From: Fennellomyces sp. T-0311
Taxonomy: Eukaryota; Mucoromycota; Mucoromycetes; Mucorales; Lichtheimiaceae
Length of the DNA: 64,000 bases
NCBI GenBank assembly: GCA_025266875.1
Contig: JALLLT010000004.1
Span: forward strand, 434,001-498,000
Direction: 5' to 3'
Position numbers and translations under genes: made by a program. Shown one piece after another: positions 45,988-59,236 of the stretch. Under the pieces are notes generated by a model that made no database searches, was not told the origin of the DNA, and saw nothing but the letters and a program-made list of their open reading frames with translations. Numbering within the stretch: position 1 is the first letter of the stretch; every line of letters starts with the position of its first letter.

Positions 45988-46788
45988 CACTTTCCAGATC
46001 CATTTGTTCAGCACTTGCATGCCTGATTCCTGCATCCATCACTATTCTTTTTCTACATGCATCCCAGTTTCTTCACTTATTAGTTAATTCTACTTTCTCT
46101 TTGTTTTGTTGTTTATGCGCGTTCACATTACGGTTTCTTTTATTTCCTTCATTTCACTAAGCTTACTCTTTTGGGTTTCCGCGATTGCATTGTACACTTT
46201 TTTCTCTTATTCCTCGTACTATTCCCCGCACACTGCATACATATAGTGGTTACTTTTTCCATTTCTACTCTAAGACACCCGGCCAGGTTGCTAAGTCATT
46301 CATTATATGAATCGCTCCAAAAATATACAGTAATCATGATGTACTACCTTCTTTTATGTGTGGCTGCTTGCAGAGGAGAGGAAGATGTCCATTGCTCGCG
46401 TGGCCGCTACGTAATTATGTGGACAACATGCACGGCAGGAGGCTGGGGCGATGCAAGGCGAGGATCCTTCCCGAGAGACATAACCAAGAGCTTGGATCAT
46501 GTGGCACCTTTCCAGTTAAAAAAAGAACGCAAGAATAACCGGGCCAAAGGGGATGTAGGGGCCCAGTTAACAGGGAGACGTACGCCTCATCTTTCTCGCT
46601 TTCTCTCTTTTCTCTCCTGAGCCATCCGAAATAACCTATTCTTGTATACCTGTTTAGGAAGCGCGGCCTTAATGCAAACCCAGCCTCATGTTTGACATAA
46701 TCGTCAGGAGCAAGGCTCCTTTTCTCCCATACCCATTACAAATAGACCGGGACGCGCCGAGCACAGCGCAATCCGCCATCTTTATTAT
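45988..46788. other. 3' region between WOPR and securin-like genes
   Basis: Downstream of two convergent genes; CT-rich and TTTC-rich sequence. An open stretch at 46171-46620 has a hydrophobic start but is otherwise low-information and lies in the expected 3' untranslated region. No gene called. Confidence 0.4.
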
Positions 46789-48002
46789 TTACATGGCTTC
46801 AGTAGTTTGAAAGTGGTACGCATCCACGTCGAATAGATGGTCAGCAAAGAGGAGGGATTGCAACTCAGCGTCGTCAGTGTCGTGCTCCATGGCTGCAAAG
46901 AAGGGGCTCTGTTCCAGATCAGTCAATAGGTCAAACTCTATTACAATACATTAGTCACACACATATACGGCACCATAATCCACTTGCTTTCGGTCTGACT
47001 CTCGTTGTAATGCAGCACCTCATCGTCGTCATGTGTTGGAGCCTCCCAATCCGTTTCCGCGTACTCGTATGCAGCTATATCGGGTAGTTCTGAGAACCCT
47101 GTCAAGTCGACGTTGACCGCAGGCTCGTACGAAAGTTCTGTGCATCCGCTATTTAGTAACATCAGACCACAATGCACATGCATTAACTAACCCTTCTCTT
47201 GCGGTGGGCCGTACTCGGTGGTGTCCTCAGAGATTTCAATTGATGGCGCTGCTACGGGCTCTGATACGTGGGTGGGGCTGTCAGTCACCTCCAGCAGACT
47301 CTCACATTCGTCGATGGGCTCCAGCTCGGTCTTTGGTTTGGTATGCGCACGTTCGTATACGCCAATATCCATTCTGTCGTCGAATCCAGACAAGTCCAGA
47401 TCAATATCGGGCATGTACGGGAGTTCTACACCGTTATGCTTTAGCCTATTGCGGTGCGGTCTTGCAGATCTAACTTACCTTCTTCCTTTGCATGACCACG
47501 CTCTACTGGAGAACGACTGTCTGTTCGCTTTGCCAAAGGAGACAGCGTTTCCAGGTCTGTTGACAGTAGTTTAGTTCAAAGGCACAGAGTCCTTTCGGTT
47601 TGACATACTTGAGCCAGGTCGCTTCACAGGTATAACGGGCTTCTTGCGAGGCGATTCGGCAATATCATTCTCTTTGTCGCTGAATACTTTGAATTTAGAT
47701 CCTTCTAAACAACCAAACAATCAATATGACCTAATTGACGCCTTTTTTCCCCTTCATTGCTCACTTTGTGAGGGGCTTTTAAGAGCATTGCGATCTTTTT
47801 CGCCTGACTTTGGAGACACGTGCGGCTGGGCAGATCGTTGGTTGACATTCTTGTCTTTCAGCAAACCAGTGTGCGGATCGTTTGAATGAGGAATGTTTTC
47901 TTGTTGCTTTCCAGCAATGTAACCCACACCCGGCTCATCATTCTCTCCCCTTTTGCGACTGTTGATTGCCCTGGTATTGTTATCGGATCGCGGTCGCAGC
48001 AT
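46789..48002 (-). CDS. Securin-like protein (Pds1/Cut2 type)
   Basis: Anaphase inhibitor that binds separase and is destroyed by APC/C. Six exons (48002-47765, 47704-47609, 47556-47479, 47425-47192, 47137 to about 46999, 46937-46789), about 310 aa. Evidence: a KEN box (FSDKENDIAES), a basic Ser/Pro-rich N-terminal half, and an acidic C-terminal half with two copies of a motif, ELPYMPDIDLDLSGF and ELSYEPAVNVDLTGF, that resembles the DIEYMPPP...GF segment of fission yeast Cut2, the separase-binding part. Exon 5 must begin at GCACAG for frame. The fifth intron uses a weak GTCAGA donor, so that junction is uncertain. The extreme C-terminus is acidic and hydrophobic (LEQSPFFAAMEHD). Sequence divergence of securins limits certainty. 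Confidence 0.65.
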
Positions 48003-49337
48003 AATTGTTGAGAACAAAGAGAGCACCGATTTATTATTCGCGCTCCACACGCGCTTTTCTCCGCTTCCTTCCGTGTATTTTGCTGCTACAACGAGAAAAG
48101 CTTTATTTATTTAGCGCAAAAGGTTTAATATTCCTTGTGGAAATGTACATAGAGGAAGTGGTTCCTGTCATTAAAAGCTGCTGGTGCCACAAGTCGCAGT
48201 CAGCTTGAGTGACCCAGTGCAAGAGAGCCTTCAACCCTTTCATTCATAGTTTAAAGTCATACAGACGCTGCGGCCGTCTAGAATAAGTAAACAGCTATCA
48301 AGGAACTTACTGAACAGTACATATAGCTTCTACGGGAGCCAGGGCCATGAATACATCCACTCCGTAAGTACTCTTAACGTTCCCAGACGTCCGACATTAT
48401 TTCTCCCCATGCTGAGGAGCCGTCAGCCGTATGTAATTCTTGAGAGCCTGAGTCAGATGACGATACCCAGGATATGACAGCGGCTGCATGCTCCAATCGG
48501 TTATTACATTCCTTGGCTCAACGAAGTTTTGGGAAGTTCAAGAAGTATAAATCACAACATACATCAGCACCTTTACGTTCAGTCTTGTTGAAGAAGGAGG
48601 TTCACAGAAGCTACATAACATGTAACATGAAGAAAGAGGATGTATTCAAGGACCAGAGCGTATTTTGAGTCGTTGTTAAAAGAGACAGGTAATCTGATAA
48701 GAAATGTGATCTGGTGACGCATTTTGTTCGTGAATTGGCCTTATTTATATGGCTTGAACAATCATACGGAGCAAAGTACAGAGAATCTCGCACCAGCCGT
48801 CCCAATACAACTGGCTAAAGTGCATTTGTGTCCCACGGAATGGAAACAGTCATTTTGCAAGTGGCGCCGTAAACCAACAGTTTCGCATGGTCAGAATTGA
48901 AGCAAATCACTTATAAATAACTAGATGCTGCTTCTGCTAACATATCCATTCTTGAACCACAGATACCTACAAGCGATGTGGAAAGTGTCATCTTTATCCC
49001 ATCATCTCTTCAACACCAGTTTCATCTGGAAAACGGATTCAGTGTATTTTCAGCATTTCTCGAGTTTCAGCTTTCACTGACCCAGTTATTGACATACTTA
49101 TAGAGTCAGACCATGGTATCGCTCAATTGTAAAGGCTTCAAAGACGAGGCAAATACATATATGTCATGAAAACTATTGTCTATTTATACTGATGATGAAT
49201 CATGAAGGAGAATATGAACGCTTTGTATAATGGCACAAATGTCCATGCTATTGTCGGTGATCAATCCGGTTCAGCCAAGCATGATTCAATTTTATCAAAC
49301 TTCATATTTACGAATATAAGCTACTGTACGAAGGTAT
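48003..49337. other. Spacer between securin-like and siderophore transporter genes
   Basis: Both flanking genes are on the minus strand. About 1.3 kb with no recognised gene; a plus-strand open stretch at 48474-48668 has no motif. Confidence 0.35.
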
Positions 49338-51341
49338 TTAAGGATGCAGTGCCGTAAACTGTCCGTCGGCTATCACCGAGTCCAGGGCTTCCTGTGTTAC
49401 GCATAAGTAAACAATATGAGTCTTTGAATCACGACACAAATATTTACTTTCACTTATACCCTCTTTCTTTCTAGTTTCTTTCTCCAGTCCAAATGACTGC
49501 ATAGGTGATGAAAACACGAACGACATAAAGGCAAAAATAAGTGCAATCGTTGACAATATCTTTTGTACCTCGCCATAGGATTTCACTACCCCTGCATATT
49601 GATCGTGCGGTAGCGCAACCGCATACTCAATATCTTGAACGATTTTGTTATAGTCGTAATCGCCTGGCACATATTTCTCAAAAAGGCCCGGCATCATAGT
49701 GTTCCAGATAGCGCCTGCCAACGTCGATCCTATACTTGCTGCGATGGACCCACCAACTTGAAGAAGAGCCGTGACAATAGCCAAATCTAACCATAAGCGG
49801 ATAGATAAGCCCAAAAAGTCAATTTTTAGTGATATAGAATTATTTTACCACTGTGATCCACACAGCTTTGAACTGCAACAATGATAGGAATGTTCATTAA
49901 GCCAGAACCCGATCCAGCAAGTGTCTGCGAAGTAATGAGAAAGGCATCTGAAGACGTAGGTAATCGAGCAGGAATCATGAGACCAACACCAAGCACTAAA
50001 ATAGATACACCAAACCAAATGAAAGGTCGCCACTGCCCAGTTCGCTTCATCAAGTATCCGACGAAAAGTTGCGCAATAATGTATCCAATATTGTATCCTC
50101 GCTCCAAATACGTTGCTTTCTTGGCATTGATCCTTCGTGATACTTGTAGATATGTCGCAAAGTATTGCCAGTTTGTAGCCGATATTACCGTTACAGTGGA
50201 ACATGCCAATACTCCACAGATCGCAGTTCTTGATTGGCAGCTTGACCATGGCAGTACCGGCTTGTTTGCGAATTTTGATTCCCAGATGCCAAAAAGTACC
50301 CACGCCATGCAACCCGAAATCAATGTGTTCACGGTGATGGCTATCGTACCAATTTGTTAATTGATCTGTGTCATAATGTATTAAAGAAAACCACGTTACC
50401 GCTTCCCCATCCACCCCATTTGGGTATCGCCATTACCAGTGGGAAGAGGGTCAAAGAGAGGGCAGCAATAAGCAGAAGACTTCCGATGATATCAATTTCA
50501 TTTGCGATCCACGCGATTTGGTCGAACATAGTGGCTTTCTCATTGTCACGTTGTTGTCGGGTTCTTTTGGATTTGATTTGAGCGTACCAAAGTCCAAACA
50601 GTAATGGTGAACTCGTTATCACCAAAAGGATTGGAACCATCCCGTATGCCCAACGCCATTGTCCATGATCCAATAGATCTTGAGCAACATAGGGAGCTGC
50701 AAACAGACAGATCAGTGCAGGGACGTTGTATAAACCTTGAAACAAACCGCGGTTGGTCACTGAAGTCAAATCTGTAATACCCAATGTCAAAACTTATCCA
50801 CGAGAAAATATATTAGAATACCTCCTATAAGAACTGGTCCCAATACCTGAGTTCCGGATGATCCCAAAGCATAGATAACTTGCCCGATCTTGGTTATGTT
50901 TTGTAAGTTTTTTTTTGCCACAGTGTTTACGGACTTACAATAAGTGTTTCATAATCAGGCGCGATTGCCATGATGGCAAATGCAATAGTGTATAGTGCTA
51001 TTGCCACTGAGTATGCTTCGGCACGCCCAATCACATCGGCGATTTTGGAATAAACGGGTAGAAATGCTGTATGCAAAATAAAAGTGACAGTGGAAAGAAT
51101 ACTCGAAATATTGTTTGCGGAGAGTTTGCTTGTCACGGCGGGTATTATGGTTGCAATCATGGTCGCTTCCCAGTCGATGGTCCATGAAAGCAATATTAAG
51201 CTGCGCGATAGTTTGTGTCAGAAGTGAGAAGTACCAGAACTTATTGGCATACCCAATCAAAATGCATACTACGTTTGCCTTCGATAAAGAATGTTTTATG
51301 ATTTCGCCTGCTTTTATGCCATTTTGTGCTGTGTCCGACAT
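49338..51341 (-). CDS. Siderophore-iron transporter, Arn/Sit family (MFS)
   Basis: Proton-symport uptake of ferric siderophores at the plasma or endosomal membrane. Exons 51341-51235, 51200-50939, 50888-50822, 50771-50400, 50340-49849, 49786-49338; all phases agree and give 582 aa, near the usual 600 with about 14 membrane segments. Family marks: DVIGRAEAYSVAIALYTIAF, SVTNRGLFQGLYNVPALICL, GQWRWAYGMVPILLVI, WESKFANKPVLPW, QTLAGSGSGLMNIPIIVA, VGGSIAASIGSTLAGAIWN, and the C-terminal loop before the last membrane helix. The first intron would be only 34 nt (51234-51201); otherwise one base shift is needed there. The N-terminus is short (about 20 residues before the first helix). No nearby siderophore synthetase. 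Confidence 0.88.
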
Positions 51342-52876
51342 TTTATTTTCCAAACCGTTTCGCGCAGTATCCGACTTAAGCTTTTATATAAAAAAAGCTT
51401 TGTTTGTTCCTGATTCCCAAAAAAGTATCTGGTCATCTGATAGGATTGTGCTTTTATGTGAAACGTACCACAGCTGCAAAATCTGTTCACATTGCATATC
51501 AAAACTGATAATATCTCGTTCAAGAACGCCCGGTGATTCGAGAAGAAATAGAGTTCGTGCCGCTTTTTTTTCTTTCCGATGGTCATGTATGTATGAATAG
51601 GGCACATGGGGTTTGGTACAGATGACAAGATGATGTGATCTAACAACTGGTGTGACGTTGATTCCATTACCAGTAATTCAAATATGCTGAGACTCTAGAA
51701 TTTGACGCACGCGGAATGTCACGTATACGTGTTGTTCAAATTTGTCTTTGGTGCATAAATGTATAATCTCCTTACTGTACACTATAGTAAATCGGATGCA
51801 TATGTGGCTCGAGGATACAGCTGGTATTCACCAGCTAGCTATTATTTTGCAGAATCGAGTGAATTCTACGATTGTAAAATATACAATATCCAAGTATGAC
51901 TTTATACGATACAGCTGAATCAGTACATGCATTACCAGGGAATGTGCTCAAAGTGCTGACGCCATCAAGAGTTGATATTTAGGCGAAGATCATTGGAGGT
52001 AAAATGTTGAGCCATTGGAGATTTATAAGGAATCAAGTATTTCTTGAACTTTGGTGCTAATAGGGCCGACTGTAGTTGATCTAGGATAAATATGCCAAAT
52101 CAATCGCATACACTTTCTATTACCCCTTTTCATCGAAGCACTCGAAAGACGGTTCATCTATCAGTTACTGGATTCTAGATTGGATCATAATCTTATTGAT
52201 TAGTAATCTACGATACCCTGAAATTTATGCGTCACGGCCCTGTAGGAGGCGATGCTGTCGAAAACCGAAAGCTAATACCATTCCCCACGTAACTTGCTAT
52301 CTTTTTTAGATTTGCTATACAGTACGCATCCATGTCAAAACATGCTAAATAGCAGGGTGGAGAAAAGAATAGAAGTCTGTGTTTTAAAACCGAGGAAGCA
52401 TTAACTTTTACGCGCGTAAGGTATAGGTCGCCAAATCTAGTTGTAAAAAGCGGCTACCTATGCAGCAGTGCAACATAAGCAGTCTAACTTTATTACAAAG
52501 GTAACATCCAATGCATATTCATTTACAGAAGAAAACGAGGAATAGAATGTTCGATATATAACATAATTAAGTAAGCGAATTGGATCAGCTGACCAGCATA
52601 AAGCATGGGATAAAAGATCATCCTTTGGGAAGGAAAGCGCTATTCCTGGAGAGTGGGTTACCAGGACAATGCAGCTGTCAGTAGTTGCATTATCTGATGT
52701 ATTCTACCCCGGAAAACAACTTGAAGTGGCAGGGTGTTGAACTAAAGAAGGACGAGCGGTTTGACACAGTGTTACAAGCGTAAGGGATGATTTTTAGCCG
52801 GCCCTACAAGTTTCACTTTTCTTCTTCCTTCTTTTCTCTTTGAATCGTTAACCGCCAAGGAAATGAATGGTTCGTT
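51342..52876. other. Divergent intergenic region, siderophore transporter / Sac2
   Basis: 1.5 kb between opposed start codons, therefore holding both promoters. No GATA-type iron-responsive cluster could be picked out with confidence. CT-rich leader sequence at about 52810-52850 precedes the Sac2 gene. Confidence 0.35.
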
Positions 52877-52880
52877 ATGA
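52863..52880 (+). promoter_or_regulatory. Upstream ORF overlapping the Sac2 start codon
   Basis: Five codons (ATG AAT GGT TCG TTA TGA). The stop TGA at 52878-52880 overlaps the main start ATG at 52877-52879 as ATGA, an arrangement that can allow termination-reinitiation or restrain translation of the main frame. Only relevant if the mRNA starts upstream of 52863. Confidence 0.4.
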
Positions 52881-55800
52881 GAGTATCAATTGAGCAAGAC
52901 GAACCGACATCAGACAAGTATATTGTTCAACTGCACGTCCTAGAAGATGCCTTTATGCTTGTTAATCAGCAAGGGCAATCCCTCCACATGACATATGATG
53001 GGTCGATCGCGCCAGGAGGTAAAAAGGATCCTGTGATCAGGAATCAGAAATAACCGGAGTTTGTCTTCCACTCCGTGTAGAAACCGACTGGGAACCACCG
53101 AAGGACATCCGTTCATATCAAATACACGGAATCATTGGAGTACTGCAAGGCGCTCGAGGTAACACAAGTGGTGAATCCATTGTTCATGTTACTGATTTCA
53201 TTTAAGAGAAATACCTGGTCGTGATCACTCGAGTCCAATCTCTCGGCCAAATCTTTGGACGATCGATCTATGTCATCGAACAAGTTGCATGTCTGCAGTT
53301 TGATGCACGCAAAGCGCGCGCCAAACTTGACTCAAAGGTATATTAAACAAATTTTGGGGCGTGTGAGAAAGTATCCTGATCCCGTTATCATAGACCAAAC
53401 TGATCAGTAAGCCGAACGACGATGACTCCTCTTCCGACAGTGACAGTAGCGACGACGAAGATCAAGTGAAGAAGAAGAATGTGACTCCAACTATTTCCGC
53501 GTCTACGCCAACCCAACGCTCTGACTTTTTCTCTTCTGACCCGAAAATCAACGCATCCAAAAGACGTCCAGTTTCCACTTCACCGTCTCCAAAGCCTGCT
53601 CCGCTGATGACTCGCTTTCGATTCTCGTTGAACGCGACTAAAAAGAAGCCTACTGGTGACGAAACACCCGAAGCCGTGCTGACTCGGTCAAAATCGTTGA
53701 AGACATCTTCCGCCAGCACTTCTACCCAGGATCTGTTCGCAGCTCTCGAGATTAGCGAAAATATTGCTCTCGATCAGCGTTTGGTTAAACAGGTGACGGA
53801 GCTGTTCAGCCGGTCCATGTTTATCTATTCCCCTGACTATGGTAAGTGCGGGAAATCGCGGATAACCTTCTCCTTTATTTACTGGTGGTGTGTCCAGATA
53901 TTACCAACAGTTTTCAACGGGCGTTCGATGATCCAAAATTAGCCAACCCGAAAATTCCGCTATGGAAACAGGTATTCGTTTCTCAATCCATCACCATGAC
54001 GACTAACTTTCCTATAAAAAGGCGGATAAACGGTTTTGGTGGAATGAGCATCTATGCCACGAGCTTTTGATACGAAATGTAAGCTTATTTTTTTTTTACT
54101 GTGCCACCTTCTCTTTTCTCACAATTTATACAAGCTGGATGATTGGATTATTCCCGTGATGCAAGGCACGCTGCAAATCGAACCATGTGAAGTTGAAGGG
54201 TACCACTTTGACTTTATCCTAATATCACGAAGAAGTCGTGAACGAGCTGGTAATTATATATTTCGATCAGGAGAGGTTGTTGGAAAGTCCTGATTGTTGC
54301 TATGCAGGCATGAGATACCAACGGCGCGGCATCAATGAACAGGGTCAAGTGGCAAATTTTGTTGAGACTGAGCAAATTATTGTTTTCACTGTAAGATTAC
54401 GCGCATTCTCTTTTTCCTCCGAGATTAATACTTTGTTCAGAGAGACAATATACCTCACGTCGCGTCGTTTGTTCAGACACGCGGGTCAAGTAAGTGGTCA
54501 TGCCTTGTATACCACGATTGTTTAAACTGATATACATCGTGGGTAGTTCCCATATTCTGGAGTCAATCTCCATATAGTTTACATCCTGTACCCACACTGG
54601 ATCGCGACGACAATGAGAACAATCGGTCGTTCCATCTTCACTTTGCTGAACAAGAACGATTGTACGGAAGACAAATAGCTGTCAGTCTGACCGAGCTGGA
54701 TGGTCGAGAAGCAGTTGTTGGTTCGGAATACAGAAGGCATATTGAGCACCTTGCAGATCCAAACATAAAGTTGGTACATAGCAATGGGACTGCGACACCA
54801 CTGGAACATGTTCTAACTAAGAGTTCAGATATGTGGAGTTTGATTTTCACAGAGAAACAAAAGGCATGCGATTCGAGAATATTAGCAAGCTTAGTGGAAA
54901 CTTGCGAGAGGATCTTGCGAAATTGGCGTAAGCAAAAAGGTGTGATAGCAACGGATTTTTTGTGACAATGGTGAATTAGACACTTTTGGCAAGCTGGAAC
55001 GGATACGGTCTATTGCCGGCAAGGTGGTGTTGTTCGAACGGTATGCATTTTGCTCTTGCAAGTGTATTTCTTTCAATTAAAGCCTCTTTATAGAATTGTA
55101 TGGACTGTTTAGATCGTACAAATGTCGTACAGGTAAAAAAGAACGTCTGCCAAATACCAATTTGTGACACTCAACTTTGGATAGAGCGCATTTGGACGAA
55201 TCGTCTTGAATCTTCAATTGATGCGATTCGGAATCACCGAATATCCGGATGAAGGAATTCGTTACTACGAAGACTTTGAGCGTATATTTAACCATGGTAA
55301 TTCAAAGGTAGCTACAGGACACAGAAAGCAATAATTGACAGGCGTCATCTAGTGTGGGCGAACAACGGAGATATGATATCCCGCATGTATGCCGGTACCA
55401 GCGCTCTCAAAGGTGACTTTACTAGAACGGGCAAGCGTAATATTACTGGTATGATGAACGATGCATCCAATTCGTTGGCACGAATGTATTTGAACACGGT
55501 AAAGGACTTTTGGAGGCAAGCGACCATCGATTATGTCTTGGGTAAAAATGATGGATATCAGCAGCAAAATGAAAAGCTGAATAAGTTTTATATAGGCTAT
55601 CACAAGATCGAGATCTTCCGACATGTTCCACAGAGTCAGTTGATGTCTGCGGAGCCGGGTGTGGAACGCCGGATGGTGAAGATTCGAATGGATGCTAGTA
55701 AGTTTAATTGCAACTGGGAAACATTACATTTTAATACCAAGGTTATCAGTTGCTGTGAGCAGTGAAATTGTGATTGAGGATAACGAAACCAGGATGGGTG

Positions 55801-56564
55801 GTTGGACGCTACTATCGCCCAACGAACCGCAAAAACGGTAAACAAACAAAAATGGCTGAATGTCAACACAAACTTACGATATGGATTAGACGAGCGAAAA
55901 AGTTTGAAGAAAAGGTCGTTTTATTAACGGAAAAAGCACTTTACATATGCAGCTACAATTACAACCTCGAAAAAGTGGTTCAATTCAAGCGAATTCCTCT
56001 GGACACCATTACGTCGATCCAAGTAGGAGAGTATATCCTTTCATCCATGACGCCCATATCACGCGACATCGACCAGAATTACGGATTTCTGCTATTTTAC
56101 GATGCGCAGCGTGAATTGATACGATTGAACACTGGCAGCATTCGTAATCAAAGTCTTGGTGATTTGAACATTGGCTCATCCGCACAGCTACCAACGGGAG
56201 AAAAAGCTTCATCCTCTTCTTCATCCAATACCAACGATGACAGTAGCGATGAGGATGACGATGGGAAGACATTCTTGGCGTTCAAGGCAGTGCGTTACAA
56301 CAGACTTGGAGAATTACCAGAAGAAGATATCAAGAGCTGTCGCGAACAAGTCATTGATATTACGCAATTGATAGCCAGTACATGCAAACGCGAAAACGAT
56401 GAGCAATTTTTAGTGCAAAAACCAGTGATCAGGTGAGCTGGGGAGAAATGTGTATCGATCTGCGTATGACTGATGCGATGTATCACAGTATTGAGCAAGC
56501 TGAAGATACAGATGGTATATTCAAAAAGATGGGTCTGAAGATCAAGCGTGCCATCTGGGTTTAA
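52877..56564 (+). CDS. Sac2/INPP5F-type phosphoinositide phosphatase
   Basis: Lipid phosphatase with a SAC domain followed by the hSac2 domain; the family removes 4-phosphate from PI4P or related lipids on endosomes. Many short introns; first exons 52877-53018, 53081-53158, 53207-53337, 53394-53841, 53898-53971, 54022-54078, 54135-54249, 54308-54390. SAC marks in order: KYLVVITRVQSLGQIFG, PLWKQADKRFWWNEHL, LDDWIIPVMQGTLQIE, ISRRSRERAGMRYQRRGINE, VETEQIIVFT, the catalytic RTNCMDCLDRTNVVQ (near 55094-55132, spanning an intron), and WANNGDMISRMYAGTSALKG. The hSac2 part includes MAECQHKLTIWIRRAKKFEE and LLTEKALYICSYNYNLEKVV. An acidic Ser-rich insert sits at about 53410-53470 in the SAC domain. 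Catalytic Cys, Asp and Arg are all present. Confidence 0.9.
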
Positions 56565-57473
56565 GCCAATGTTGATCGTCAAAGTATGCCTAACGCCATC
56601 CTACTTGTAACTTCTGAATTTGTCGCTCGTTTGGATCTACTACGTGCGTATCATGTACTTTTTTACTTCAGTTCGTATATTCAATTTAATTATAAAAAAA
56701 GGAAAACAACGCGCAATAATGCACAGCTAACTTGCCAAGAACTGTACGTACGCACTTGTTCGTTAACGCTGGTAAAAAAAAATGATCGACATGCGTTTCC
56801 AAATACCTAAATGGAGCCATTTGCTATGCCGCTGCATCGAAAGTTCGCTTGTAAGTGCCTGTCATACACCATCGGATTTGGGCATTGATAATTGTTTGTT
56901 TATTGCGCCACTGTTCAAAGCCGCATTAATAAAACAAATATCAGATAAACTAAAATGTCTCATGCAATGGAAAAAGGGGACTAGCCATGAAACCTGATCG
57001 TAAATTTCCTAGTTACACGCATGATCTGGGCGCGAAAAAGAAAAAAAGAAGATAGAAAGAAAGAAAACAGGCGAATATAAGTTTTGTATACAACAAAAAA
57101 GCACTGTGAATGCACCGGGTAATAGATTAGTAATGTTGCTTGTGCATGTCAAGACTGCATATGCAATTTCCTTCGTCCATCGCCGAAAATTCGTGCAGGA
57201 GCAACTCCTTCGTGATGCAAGTGATTGGGTTTCGGACGGGGAACGAGGACATGTGACCCCATGTGCCTGTTTCACTGGCTATTGTTGCTAGAACCGAAAT
57301 GACGACGTATGATGTGTGTATAGAGTAGCTTTTATTATACGTATAGGTAAATTTCAATCAACAAAACAATAAAGTGGACTGCTGTGTGTGTGATAGGGAG
57401 TATATGGAAGGAAAACAGGGAAAGGCAGCAGAACAGGTATCTAAGAGGGGAATAAAGTTCGAAGGACAAAAGT
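56565..57473. other. 3' region between Sac2 and PPN1
   Basis: Downstream of two convergent genes. Open stretches such as 56586-56810 have no recognisable motif. Nothing called. Confidence 0.35.
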
Positions 57474-59236
57474 CTAAAGTTCGTCATTGAGAGCTTGGAC
57501 GAACATATTGCGACAATATTTCGACCACAACTGGTTGCTGTCTTCGTCATCTTCAACTAGACGCTTCGCGAATTCGTAATAGCTTGAAACCGTCAAATCT
57601 TCGAGTTCGTATTCTTCTCTTGAGTTGTATTCGAATTGGTAATTGAGCGGCGCTTCGTCAAAATCGGTATCTAGATCAAGTTCCCATTGCGTTGTGTTTG
57701 CATAATACTGATCGTATTCGAGCAAAGTTCCGTGCGGCTTCTTATCTTGATGACGGCACTGAGCTCGGTCATCGTCGTCATGGATTTCATAGCGATAGAT
57801 ACGGATGGACGGGTAATAAACGGGTAATACGGACGGAGATACTTGAACGGCAACAACCGGCATGCGATGCCATGATGCACGTTTATGATCAATTGGGTCG
57901 ATCGATTCATACATATCATGAAGATAGTTCAAGTACTTGTCGACATTGCGAGTGACATGCACATCATCTTCTTCTTCGTCCATGATTGAGGAGGTGTTGA
58001 CAGCGCGCATATCTTGGTCATCCCGGGAATCAAGGAGTAGAAAGTGGTCCATGTTGAGGTGTCCAAAAAAGTGACCCTTCAAAACATCAGGGAATGCAGA
58101 AGCGATTCGTACATATTCCTGCAAGCACTCTTTGCGATAGTGTTTGGCAGATGGTGGAACATGGCCCATGACATAGACGCGTACATGTGCAGAGCGCGCC
58201 TTGAGCAATTCATGCTCGAACCATTGCATCTGGATATATGCGGGCGTTCCTGGCGCCCCGCAGTCCTTGACAGCATCGTTCTTATGGTAAAAGTACATTG
58301 TGTTCAAAGATAAAACGCGAAGTCGTGGTGCAACATCAACGGCGAAATAGCCTCCTCGACGGAATGTAGCTCGTTGATCGGTAGGAATCCAGGTTTGCCA
58401 TAAACGAGAGAAATAATCGAGCAAGTCGCCGTCGGTTTCTGGTCCACCAATGGTATTGTGTGGATAGACGTCGTTATTGCCCAGCGTGGGTACGAGCGGA
58501 ATGTGTCGAGGGTCACGTGCGGTCGGCCAGAATGCTTTTTGCATCATACTTGTAACTCGGTCGTTCAAATGATAAATATTTTTGCGTTTGCGAGGTCGGT
58601 ATTTCTTATCCCAATCGTGTCTGAACGGAAGTTTGTGTTTTAGTTTTTTCTGTTTATTTATTTGGGCTAATTATTACCTCGAGTTATCGCCCGTCCATAC
58701 CACAAAGTCAATCTTGTGGCGCCATTCACGGGCAATGTAGTCGAGTGTCTTCTCCGCAAGCTCAATAGGTGCATCGCACTTTTCGCCCGGCGTACCTAAT
58801 AGTCCAGCCAAGGGGCCTGCAGCGGTGGCCGACATGGGCAATCGATGGCAATCAGAGTCCACAGTTGTGCCTGGCATGTACTCTTCATCAATCTAGATAT
58901 ATATAACTGATAAGCATATTTGACGTTGCAGCAAGGAGATGGCTTGCGGTGTACATGAAGATCGGTGATATGTAGAAAGTAGCCATGGCGTTTGGGTTGA
59001 TCAAAGACGGGGTGACGACGACCTGTCCAGGATCGCCAGGACCATGCGACAATCTGTTGCAAGGTGGACTGAGCGCCAGTGATCCAGCCTACTTCTTGGT
59101 CGCTCTGCTCGTAGTGAATCTGTCTGCTTGCGGGAGAAAAGGATAGCAGCGACAGAACGCCAACAAGGAGCATAAAGTAGAGGGTGTAGAGCATGATACA
59201 AGAAGAGAAAGATGTTTTGTTTGATGATGAGTGCAT
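57474..59236 (-). CDS. PPN1: Endopolyphosphatase, vacuolar
   Basis: Cleaves inorganic polyphosphate chains in the vacuole. Exons 59236-58955, 58892-58678 and 58620-57474 give 547 aa. A type II membrane anchor sits near residues 14-33 (CIMLYTLYFMLLVGVLSLLS). Metallophosphoesterase motifs: FLHITDLH (D92, H94), TVDSDCHR, DFVVWTGDNSRHDWD, PLVPTLGNNDVYPHN, YVMGHVPPSAKHY, GHFFGHLNMDHF. These match Ppn1 rather than acid sphingomyelinases, although both share the fold. The His of the usual GNH-D motif is Asn here (GNND), as in Ppn1-type proteins to my recollection. The C-terminal part carries an extra acidic region. The second Met of the first exon (MLYTLYF) is an alternative start. Confidence 0.9.

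Noticed and set aside
46171..46620. 149-codon plus-strand frame with hydrophobic start
   Set aside because: Lies where the WOPR 3' untranslated region is expected; TTTC-rich sequence gives a chance hydrophobic run.
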